Below, one piece after another: positions 8,488-15,243 of a DNA stretch of 25,708 bases; position 1 is the stretch's first letter; each line of letters begins with the position of its first letter. Source of the DNA: DASZZV01 sp035544835 (GTDB lineage Bacteria; Acidobacteriota; Thermoanaerobaculia; Gp7-AA8); assembly GCA_035544835.1 (NCBI GenBank), contig DASZZV010000104.1:1-25708 (forward strand), in the 5' to 3' direction. Made by a program: the position numbers and the translations under genes. Below the pieces are notes generated by a model. The model did no database searches, had not been told where the DNA came from, and was given only the letters and a program-made list of their open reading frames with translations.

Positions 8488-10347
8488 TCAAGGACTCGCA
8501 ATAACCGGTCGCTTTTCAGACAACGCGGCGCTCACGTCCCCGTTGTAAAAGGCTCTGAGAACTCGCATCGCCCACCCGCGCATCCCGTTCACGCTTCGCG
8601 CGCCGGGATCGCTCTGCCAGAGCCACTGCCGCACCGGAATGTTGAATCCGCTCTTCGGGCGGTTCAGAACCTCGTCGGGCAACTGCTGCGAGGGCGACGC
8701 TGTCAGGTCGTCTTTCGTGTGGGTCATGCCTCTACAAACGACCGGAGCCACGCGTCTGAGAAGGTCGACGTCTACGAACGGGACACGTACCTCCAGAGAG
8801 TGCGCCATGCTGGCCCAGTCGATGTCATTCAGCAATTGATCACGTAGATAGAGACTCGATTCCAGTGCCGCCACCCTTCCGAAGGGTGTCATCGGATCGG
8901 GCTCAATTTCCTCGGTAATCCGCGGGAGCATATTCAACCGAGCCAGTCCTTCGACTGCTAACTCTTCTCCAACGAGTCCAGCGATCTCCCACGGCAGAAA
9001 AAGTCCACGCTTGAGGAGATAAGCACCCGCGTACGTACCGCCGAGCTCGAACATTCCGGCCGCCTTGCGACTGATGCCCCTCCGTTGGGGTATGAGTTGG
9101 AGATAAAGACTCCGGAATGTCCGGCCTACGACGGGGATGTGGCGCGCCCAACCAAAGTTCCGAACGGAACGGGGAATCCTGCGAAAGGATGTGTAGCCGC
9201 CGAACAGCTCATCGCCTCCGGTACCGGACAGTGCGACCTTTAGTCCGATCTCGGCTGCAGCCTTGCTGACGAGGAAACTATTCGTCGCATCCACCGTTGG
9301 CTGGTCCATGGCGGCGATGAACCTCGGAAGCTCGCTCTCGAACTCGTTGCGCGTAAAGGTCCTCGTGTGGTGAATCGCACCATACCGTCGCGAGACGGCT
9401 TCGGCGATGAGCGACTCGTCTTTATGCGATCCCCGGTACTCATCGAAGGCGAGCGTGACCGTGTGAAGCGGGGTCGAAAGCATCTCGCTGGCGACCGCAA
9501 CGATTGTCGAGGAATCCCGTCCCGCCGATAGAAAAGCGCCGACCGGCACATCGCTCCTCAAATGCACTCGAATGGAGTCGCGAACAGCGGCGGTGATCGT
9601 CGCCCGCCTCTCTTCGTCCGAGGGTGGCTTGCTCTTCAGGTATGCGTCACGGAACACGCGCGCAACGGAGAAATGGCGGTGCGGACCGGAGATCCCCGCT
9701 TCGTCCACGGTGAGATAACTCCCCGCCGGGAGCGCGCGCACAGAACGAAACGTCGTAAACGGCTGAGGCACGCAGCCTCGAAGAAGGAACCCGACCACAC
9801 CGGCGGGGTCCCTTTCCGCACTCACGACTCCAGCCTCGACCAGCGCTTTCACCCGCGAAGCAAATCGAAAGACACCGCCCTCGTTTGAATAGTAGAGTGG
9901 CTTGATTCCATACGGATCACGAGCCACAAACAGTCGTCGATCGCGCAGGCTCCAGATCGCCAGGCCGTACATGCCCCGAAGTCGATCCAACATGCCCTCC
10001 CGACTCTGTTCCCACATAGCCAGAATTACCTCGGTGTCGGATCTGCTCTTGAACTGCTTTCCCTTGGCGCGAAGCTCCTCGCGAAGCTCTTCATGGTTGT
10101 AGATCTCGCCATTGAACACGATCACGTGGAACCGGTTGCGTGTCCACATCGGTTGCGCACCGAGGGGAGAGGGATCGATGATTCCCAGTCGGCGGTGCCC
10201 GAGTCCAATTCGCCGATCGTCGGAGAGCCAGAGGCCCTCCCCATCAGGACCCCGACTGGCCATGCGGTCCCGTACCCTGCCGATCTCGGCGAGATCGATG
10301 TCGGGGCTGGACGACGAAAAGGCAAACCCTCCGTTGATGCCGCACAT
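8488..10347 (-). CDS. asnB: Glutamine-dependent asparagine synthetase-like amidotransferase
   Basis: 619 residues from ATG 10347. That start is chosen because it makes Cys2 (MCGINGGF) the N-terminal nucleophile after methionine removal, as class II glutamine amidotransferases require. Longer in-frame starts upstream would bury it. Glutaminase domain 1-200: RGPDGEG near 33-38 and NGEIYN at 79-84. Synthetase domain from about 215: PP-loop SAGRDSS at 274-280 and SGTGGDELFGGY at 374-385, then SLEVRVPFVD. The usual loop is SGGxDSS, so one glycine is alanine here. Relatives of this kind occur in exopolysaccharide and O-antigen loci, where they may amidate a sugar or peptide rather than make free asparagine. 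Its 3' end meets the glycosyltransferase gene. Amidotransferase identity is firm; the substrate is inference. Confidence 0.88.
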   Translation of the reverse strand: MCGINGGFAFSSSSPDIDLAEIGRVRDRMASRGPDGEGLWLSDDRRIGLGHRRLGIIDPSPLGAQPMWTRNRFHVIVFNGEIYNHEELREELRAKGKQFKSRSDTEVILAMWEQSREGMLDRLRGMYGLAIWSLRDRRLFVARDPYGIKPLYYSNEGGVFRFASRVKALVEAGVVSAERDPAGVVGFLLRGCVPQPFTTFRSVRALPAGSYLTVDEAGISGPHRHFSVARVFRDAYLKSKPPSDEERRATITAAVRDSIRVHLRSDVPVGAFLSAGRDSSTIVAVASEMLSTPLHTVTLAFDEYRGSHKDESLIAEAVSRRYGAIHHTRTFTRNEFESELPRFIAAMDQPTVDATNSFLVSKAAAEIGLKVALSGTGGDELFGGYTSFRRIPRSVRNFGWARHIPVVGRTFRSLYLQLIPQRRGISRKAAGMFELGGTYAGAYLLKRGLFLPWEIAGLVGEELAVEGLARLNMLPRITEEIEPDPMTPFGRVAALESSLYLRDQLLNDIDWASMAHSLEVRVPFVDVDLLRRVAPVVCRGMTHTKDDLTASPSQQLPDEVLNRPKSGFNIPVRQWLWQSDPGARSVNGMRGWAMRVLRAFYNGDVSAALSEKRPVIASP

Positions 10348-10424
10348 GAATGGGCCCAATGTGCAGTCTAGCGAATGAACAGGAGGTGAACGACGGCGTT
10401 CCATCGTACCGACTATCGCTTCCG

Positions 10425-10456
10425 ATAGTAGAAGGAGAGGTTAGTAGAAGGAGAGG
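10425..10456. repeat. Two tandem copies of a 16-bp unit at a gene's stop codon
   Basis: The unit tagtagaaggagagg with one variable leading base occurs at 10425-10440 and again at 10441-10456, back to back. On the minus strand the junction creates the TAA that ends the outer-membrane protein gene. With one unit removed, the frame would continue for four more codons (Tyr-Arg-Lys-Arg) to a TAG near 10414. Confidence 0.85.
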
Positions 10457-11372
10457 TTTCCTCCGTCGATCCCGCCCGAATTCCGCTCGCTCTGAAACAG
10501 GCGCAGGTTGGCCGCGATTGCCGCGTTCACACCCCAGCCGCTTTCGCCGAACGCGTGACGGATACCAGTGACGAGGAAGTCATTATCGGCCGGGGTCCTC
10601 GTTCCTCCGTGATAGAAGACCGTGTTGACCTCGGTGATCCATTCGACCTTCCGGAACCGAGAAAGCGGAACATCGAGTGCCAGGTCGGCATGCAGCGCTT
10701 TCGGCATCTGAAAATTCGAAGTGTCCGTCCCCTGGGCCCGACGATCACCGAGAACGACGTACTGGGCGGAGGCAGCGAGGACTCCCCGACTCCATTCGGC
10801 GCCCACGCCGAAATTCGCAGAGCCGGTCGAAATACCCCTCCTCGAGCCGGTCGGGACGTCCATCGTTGCCGACAGCGCTATTCTTGTCGACGAGGCGGCA
10901 CCGTTGAGAAGGTACTTCGAGGCGACGTGCACGTCCGCAAGGCCATGCTCATTGAAAGCGCCACGTTCGGCGAGGCCGTTGAGGTAACCGGGTCGATCGC
11001 CGGCGTTGTTGCGAATGATGGCATAGGGTAATTGGGCAGTGATCTCGCATCGGTCGGAAACGCCGTAACCAACCGTCGCGAAGACTCGGTTATCGTCGAC
11101 GTCGGGTGGCGAATATTTCCTGCGGCTTGGAGGAGCGAGCTCCGGCGCAGGCGCCAGCGCATAGTCGTACTTCGCCCAGCCAACGCTCAAGTCCCATTCG
11201 CCCTCGGTAACGTTTGTGGCATGTTCATGCGCAGCAGGCCACTCTCACCGGTTGCCGATGGTGCAGGAGCCGGCTGGGCCTGGACCACCGATGCAAGAAA
11301 GAGAGGGCAACAGATTGGAACGAGGATCGCTGCACGTTGCCGCCTCATGCGCGCGAGAGCACGAAGGCTCAT
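10441..11372 (-). pseudogene. Outer-membrane beta-barrel protein (MetA-pathway transporter-like), frameshifted
   Basis: The start ATG 11372 has GGAG at good spacing and opens a signal peptide (MSLRALARMRRQRAAIL, ending VVQAQ). That frame closes at 11187. The rest of the protein is in a second frame that is open from just after a TGA near 11250 down to 10441: NVTEGEWDLSVGWAKYDYALAP, then strands such as FATVGYGVSDRCEITAQLPY and ISTGSANFGVGAEWSRGV, ending GGNLSFY. The two halves join into one sensible protein of about 300 residues if one base is restored between 11187 and 11250, for example a C in the short C run at 11237-11238. That would read SGPAAHEHATNV. The fold resembles the family annotated as phenol or MetA-pathway outer-membrane transporters. 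The 3' end also carries a 16-bp duplication. It could be a decaying gene or an assembly error; the second frame starting alone at TTG 11190 would lack a signal peptide. Confidence 0.7.
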
Positions 11373-11477
11373 CGTTTCTCCATGTCGGCAAGTGCCTCCA
11401 TCAGCATCAACAGGCTAACCACGACTGTATGAACCGGTAATGAACAGGCCGGCAATTTCGCGAGGATCGCAACATTG

Positions 11478-13061
11478 ATGAAGAGCGAAGAGGAGGGAAT
11501 GAAGTGGACCGGCACGCCTCTGATCGTGTCTTCACTGCTCCTGGCGCTCTTCATTCTCAGCGCACCCTGGCATTTTGCAGGACGGGAAGAAGGGCGGCTC
11601 TCGATCGGTCTGGCGCTCTTCGCCTTACCGCTCGTTCTGGCTGCGGTCTTCAGTGCTTGTTTTCGTGAGGCGGTCCTCCGCGTTCTCCGCAGTGACAAAC
11701 CTGTCTCTCCCCGACTGCTCCGCGCTCTAGCACTTGCCTGCATCGCCTTCTGCGTCTGGACGACGGCGTCGAAGTTTCTCTCCTTCGAGGTGAATGCCTG
11801 GGACTTCTCGCTCTACTTCGATCGTCCGCTGGAGCGAACGCTACATGGACAGATTCTCTACTCCGACTTCCTGGGCTCCTCGACCCTTGCCGCGCACAGC
11901 GATCTGGCGCTGCTGCTTTTCATTCCCCTCTATTCCATTCATGCCTCGCCCTGGTGGCTGGTAATCGGGCAGGGAGCGATCGTGGCGGCGGCGACCATGG
12001 CGGCATTTCGTCTCTTCCGAAATCTGACGGAGGATACGTTCGCCTCGGTGACTCTGGCTGCCGCATTTCTTCTGAACAAGTACACCGCCAAGTGTCTGCA
12101 GTACGTTTTTCACATCGAGACGCTGTATCTGCTCTCGCTCTTTCTTCTGTTGCTGGCCTTGAAGGAGAAACGTCCTTTCCTTTTCTCCTCGGCTCTCCTG
12201 CTGACTATGGCGATTAAGCAGGACGCGGTGATTCCTCTTTTCGGCATCACCATCATCGCCCTCCTGCTGCGACGATTCCGTTACGCGGCGGCGGCCTGCT
12301 TTGGTGGACTGACCGGGTTCCTCCTCGACTACTTCGTGTTGATGCCGCACTTTGCAGCCAACGCCGCACATCCCTGGTACTCGTGGTATTGGGCAAGCTT
12401 TGGCCCGACACCGCTGCGGGCCGCTCTTGGAATCATCGGCAAGCCGATGCTCGTGATAACAAAACTCAGTCATTCGGCGGTCGGGAACCTTCTGGGGTCA
12501 GTTCTTCTGCTTCCGCTGGTGGGGTTCGAATGGCTGGCCGCCGCCCTCCCCGGCCTCATCCTTTACGGTTGTTCCGACTTCGAGAAGCTGGCCCACCTGG
12601 ACTTGTACTACTCGGCGGCGGTGCTGCCGCTACTCTTCGCTTCGGCGGCCGTGGGAATCTGCCGCGTCGCCGATCGTGCTCAGGTCGAGCAACGGCGATT
12701 CCGCTTGAGAGTCCTATCGATTGTGTTTTTGATCTGGAGTCATGTCTACGGATCCGGATACCATTTTGCGGCCTGGCGGTCGGATGGGAGAGCGCTTTCC
12801 GAAATCCGGAACAGCGTGCCTGCCGGTGCGGAGGTGCGCATCCAGGGAGCGCTCTTCCCGCACGCAGGCTACGACCCGCGCTGGCGTGTGCTCGAACGCA
12901 CTCCGCCCGGACTGGGCGAGGCTGTGATGCTCGACGAGGCCTTGAATCCATACCCACTGAGCAGGGCAGAGATGGCGAGTCTCATCCGGAAGCTGCGGCT
13001 CGATCCCTCCTACACCGAAGTCCGCCGCGAAGAGATCGCGCTTTTCATACCGAGACGATGA
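11478..13061 (+). CDS. DUF2079 family multi-spanning membrane protein
   Basis: 527 residues from ATG 11478, with GAGGA eleven bases upstream; TTG 11475 and ATG 11499 are alternatives. There are about eleven or twelve hydrophobic helices. After the first three helices comes the family-typical outer loop: FEVNAWDFSLYFDRPLERT near 103-121 (conserved aspartate at 109), then HGQILYS, and a histidine near 140 in LAAHSDLALLLFIPLYSI. This matches DUF2079, a GT-C-like group of predicted membrane proteins with no assigned reaction. The C-terminal 120 residues (from about SDGRALSEIRNSVPAG) form a soluble tail, probably periplasmic. It diverges from the damaged outer-membrane gene and is followed 79 bases later by msrB on the same strand. 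Its closeness to a second GT-C protein on the other strand supports a role in envelope glycans, but this is inference. Confidence 0.8.
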   Translation: MKSEEEGMKWTGTPLIVSSLLLALFILSAPWHFAGREEGRLSIGLALFALPLVLAAVFSACFREAVLRVLRSDKPVSPRLLRALALACIAFCVWTTASKFLSFEVNAWDFSLYFDRPLERTLHGQILYSDFLGSSTLAAHSDLALLLFIPLYSIHASPWWLVIGQGAIVAAATMAAFRLFRNLTEDTFASVTLAAAFLLNKYTAKCLQYVFHIETLYLLSLFLLLLALKEKRPFLFSSALLLTMAIKQDAVIPLFGITIIALLLRRFRYAAAACFGGLTGFLLDYFVLMPHFAANAAHPWYSWYWASFGPTPLRAALGIIGKPMLVITKLSHSAVGNLLGSVLLLPLVGFEWLAAALPGLILYGCSDFEKLAHLDLYYSAAVLPLLFASAAVGICRVADRAQVEQRRFRLRVLSIVFLIWSHVYGSGYHFAAWRSDGRALSEIRNSVPAGAEVRIQGALFPHAGYDPRWRVLERTPPGLGEAVMLDEALNPYPLSRAEMASLIRKLRLDPSYTEVRREEIALFIPRR

Positions 13062-13140
13062 GGCGGCGAGTGAGGTGGTGACAAAGGGACGTTTCGAATT
13101 GTTGACGAGGGCCGGGCTGAACACTACGATTTCATGAGGC

Positions 13141-13716
13141 ATGACTCTCAGGCTCCTCCGATCGGTGACAGTTCTGGCGTTGATCATCTGTCTCGGCTGT
13201 AAGGTCGCGCGGCGCCAGAACGCCAGCACGACTTACGACGGCCGCCCGCTCACGCCACTGCAGTACAGCGTCACTCACGACGGCGAGACCGAGACACCAT
13301 TTGAGAATGAGTACTGGAACAATCACAACGACGGAATCTACGTCGATCTGATCTCCGGCGATCCTCTCTTCAGCTCCACCGATAAGTTCGACTCAGGGAC
13401 CGGCTGGCCGAGCTTCTCCCGGCTGCTCGTTCCGGAAAACGTGGTGACTCACATCGATCGAAAGTTCTTCATCGTGCGGACCGAAGTTCGCTCGCGGCGA
13501 GGCCACGCCCACCTCGGGCATCTGTTCGACGACGGACCGGCTCCGACAGGACTTCGTTACTGCATGAATTCGGCGGCCCTTCGCTTCGTCCCGAGGGACC
13601 GTCTGCAAGCCGACGGCTACGGCCGATTCATGCCGCTCCTTGATCGGAGCGACGAGCGTCCCCCACGACCAGCCGCCGCCTCAGAAAGCGCGCAAGCGAA
13701 ACAGCGGCGGAAGTGA
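13141..13716 (+). CDS. msrB: Exported peptide-methionine (R)-S-oxide reductase
   Basis: 191 residues. MsrB core: NDGIYVDLISGDPLFSSTDKFDSGTGWPSF at about 63-92 in two blocks, GHAHLGHLF at 121-129 and RYCMNSAAL with catalytic Cys141. It reduces methionine-R-sulfoxide in proteins. The four zinc cysteines are absent, and the position often held by the resolving cysteine (SGCGWPSF) is Thr87, leaving Cys141 as the only cysteine outside the leader. That suggests a one-cysteine type regenerated by an external thiol. The N-terminus is a hydrophobic leader ending CLGC (Cys20), which could be a lipoprotein signal, although Cys at -3 is unusual; either way export is likely. Residues after about 167 are low-complexity and polar and are encoded where the gene overlaps the convergent small membrane gene by 89 bases. 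The start has only a poorly spaced TGAGG. Confidence 0.88.
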   Translation: MTLRLLRSVTVLALIICLGCKVARRQNASTTYDGRPLTPLQYSVTHDGETETPFENEYWNNHNDGIYVDLISGDPLFSSTDKFDSGTGWPSFSRLLVPENVVTHIDRKFFIVRTEVRSRRGHAHLGHLFDDGPAPTGLRYCMNSAALRFVPRDRLQADGYGRFMPLLDRSDERPPRPAAASESAQAKQRRK

Positions 13717-13924
13717 CGATCGCCCACGTTGCCACATTCAGAACGATCAGTCCCACCACCACCGCAGCTCGAGTGTTAAAAGGCTGCTCAGCGAAGTTAC
13801 TGTTGGTGCCGTACGCGCTGTCGATGGCCGCGAGGGCAGGCCATGCCGGCCATGCCCAGGGACCAAACCACGAGAACACCGTAAGGGCGATGCCGACCAG
13901 ACAACAGACAAACCCTTTGCTCAT
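13628..13924 (-). CDS. Small two-helix membrane protein
   Basis: 98 residues from ATG 13924, preceded by CGGAG six or seven bases upstream. Helix 1 (about 5-22: FVCCLVGIALTVFSWFG) runs into an unusual Trp/Pro/Ala stretch (PWAWPAWPALAAID). A polar linker (YGTNSNFAEQPFNTR) leads to helix 2 (about 53-76: AVVVGLIVLNVATWAIVTSAAV), and a basic tail (RFLRRRLVVGDARR) should face the cytoplasm. I recognise no family. The clear two-helix profile, positive-inside tail and ribosome-binding site argue that it is real although it overlaps msrB by 89 bases on the opposite strand. It lies 44 bases downstream of the RRM gene in the same direction, so the two may be co-transcribed. Confidence 0.6.
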   Translation of the reverse strand: MSKGFVCCLVGIALTVFSWFGPWAWPAWPALAAIDSAYGTNSNFAEQPFNTRAAVVVGLIVLNVATWAIVTSAAVSLARFLRRRLVVGDARRSDQGAA

Positions 13925-13968
13925 GGGCCGCTCCGTTCGCCTATACGAGCTGATGAGAGTGACGACTG

Positions 13969-14367
13969 TTAAAGGCTGCGCTTCTTGCCGCGAATGTTCC
14001 GGCGGCTGCCTTTCGGCCGGCTGATCGAGCCGAAGCCGCCTTTGCCACCACCGCCAGCACCGCCACCGGGACGACCGCCGCCACCACCCGAGGGAGGTCC
14101 ACCGAAGGAGCGACGAGCAGGCTTCTCTTCCGCGGCATTGACCCGAAGGGCCCGCCCGCCGAGCTCGAACCCATTGAACTGCTCGATTGCTTGCGTGGCG
14201 TCTCCGTCATTGGCGTACTCGACGAACGCGAAGCCGCGCGACCGTCCGGTATCCCGATCCGTCGCAAGGAATACGCTCTGGATCGGCCCGGCCTGGGCGA
14301 ACAAGCTCTCGACCTCTTCCTGTGTGGTGCTGAAGCTCAAACCTCCAACGAACAACTTAGAGCTCAT
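13969..14367 (-). CDS. Glycine-rich RRM-type RNA-binding protein
   Basis: 132 residues. One RNA-recognition motif fills about 1-80: RNP2 KLFVGGLSF at 4-12, RNP1 RGFAFVEY at 44-51, and the closing ELGGRALRVNAAEE. The aromatic residues that stack on RNA (Phe6, Phe46, Phe48) are present. From about 88 the protein is a disordered Gly/Arg/Lys tail (GGGGGRPGGGAGGGG, then RRNIRGKKRSL). This is the layout of bacterial single-RRM proteins such as the cyanobacterial Rbp group, several of which are cold-induced RNA chaperones. Start ATG 14367 has GAGGA eight bases upstream. A large inverted repeat lies in the gene-free region upstream. The RRM call is firm; the cellular role is by analogy. Confidence 0.92.
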   Translation of the reverse strand: MSSKLFVGGLSFSTTQEEVESLFAQAGPIQSVFLATDRDTGRSRGFAFVEYANDGDATQAIEQFNGFELGGRALRVNAAEEKPARRSFGGPPSGGGGGRPGGGAGGGGKGGFGSISRPKGSRRNIRGKKRSL

Positions 14368-14735
14368 TCTTCTTTATCCTCTTTCTTTCAGCGGCTGCTG
14401 CCGCCGGGCGCACCCGATAAGGGAGGCCGGCCCGCACTCTACATCGCTTCGGCCGGTTCTGCTGGGAATCTTCACTCCCGCAGCGGAAGGTCGAGGTTGT
14501 TCCGGAGGCTGGGAGGGCCGAGCGGAGGCGGAAACTAGAATCTGAATCTGAATGGAGAATGGAGAATGAAAAATGGAGAATTTAGAAAGAAAAGAGAAGA
14601 AAGATGGAGGCAATCGAGCTTCGCCTCTGATTTCTAATTCTCCATTCTCAATTTTTCATTCTCCATTCTCCATTCAGCCTTTGACTTGGAGAATGAAACA
14701 CTTCACCGACCTGCCAGACTAAAACGCGCAACCGT
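14368..14735. other. Gene-free region between RRM gene and response regulator
   Basis: About 370 bases with no credible coding frame on either strand. The part at 14548-14677 is AT-rich, unlike the rest of the window, and forms a large inverted repeat. Both flanking genes are on the minus strand, so this region holds the end of the response-regulator transcript and the promoter of the RRM gene; I could not place a convincing promoter. Confidence 0.7.
14548..14677. repeat. Large imperfect inverted repeat built from a GAATGGA-like motif
   Basis: The left arm (14548-14588) and right arm (14631-14677) are reverse complements: 26 bases match exactly at the outer end. The right arm then has seven extra bases, after which about 14 more match with one indel. 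The arms are made of repeated tggagaat steps. The 42-base centre includes a small 5-bp hairpin (gaggc/gcctc). The AT-rich purine/pyrimidine asymmetry contrasts sharply with the GC-rich neighbours. It may be a copy of a dispersed palindromic element; only one full copy is in this window. Confidence 0.8.
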
Positions 14736-15167
14736 TCAATGGATAGGGGTTACGACGCGTTTTCGCCGGCGATCCCGACCCTTTCGCCTGCAACAGGCGG
14801 CGATGTAACTGCCCAGGACGTGGATATCGAAAGGCTTGATGAGAATCGCGTTCACGAGTTCCGGATCGAGCTCCCGAAACACTCCACGGTCGGCTGCGGT
14901 CACTACCAGCACAGAAGGCGGACGATGCTCAGGGTGCTCTTTCAACCACTGGATGACTTCCCAGCCGCTCATTTTCGGCATCATCAAATCGAGCGTGACG
15001 ACGCAGTACTTGTTGGTGGCCAGTCTCTGCACTCCCTCGTGGCCATCGACTGCCAACTCCACGTTGAGCCGGCGCCGTTTGAGTGTCGCAACCAGCAGGC
15101 GCCGGAGTGCCGCGTCGTCCTCGACGACGAGAACGCCTCGCGACTCCACAGCTGACAGGTCAGGCAT
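14736..15167 (-). CDS. Single-domain response regulator (receiver only)
   Basis: 143 residues from ATG 15167, preceded by AAGGCGAG. Longer starts are possible, but the receiver fold begins at residue 11. GVLVVEDDAAL (acidic pocket E16-D18), phospho-acceptor Asp60 in TLDLMMPKMSGWE, Thr90 in VLVVTAAD and Lys111 in LIKPFD are all in place, so phosphorylation should be possible. There is no output domain; the protein ends in a strongly basic tail (CCRRKGRDRRRKR). It is a CheY/DivK-type protein by layout. No histidine kinase is next to it, and the gene diverges from the membrane-protein gene at 15244 with only 76 bases between starts, so they may share a control region. Partner kinase and target are unknown. 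Confidence 0.88.
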   Translation of the reverse strand: MPDLSAVESRGVLVVEDDAALRRLLVATLKRRRLNVELAVDGHEGVQRLATNKYCVVTLDLMMPKMSGWEVIQWLKEHPEHRPPSVLVVTAADRGVFRELDPELVNAILIKPFDIHVLGSYIAACCRRKGRDRRRKRVVTPIH

Positions 15168-15243
15168 ACCAGACTCGCCTTGCCGATCTGGTGCCGGAAC
15201 CGAGCCGCATCTTGCATCGCGCAGGGGGTGATACGATCCAGGT

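Noticed and set aside
7764..8504. Plus-strand open frame of 246 codons opposite the glycosyltransferase
   Set aside because: Extremely polar, mirrors hydrophobic helices on the other strand, and shows no domain.
11841..12473. Minus-strand open frame of 210 codons opposite DUF2079
   Set aside because: Polar mirror image of transmembrane helices; the plus-strand gene has family motifs.
12383..13081. Plus-strand open frame of 232 codons inside the DUF2079 gene
   Set aside because: Overlaps the real gene in a different frame, Arg/Pro/Gly-rich.
14374..14613. Short minus-strand frame with Phe/Ser-rich start
   Set aside because: Its beginning is only the translated AT-rich inverted repeat and there is no ribosome-binding site.
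14548..14677. Possible CRISPR-like or tandem-repeat array
   Set aside because: The repeated tggagaat steps are too short and contiguous, without spacers; the structure is one inverted repeat.
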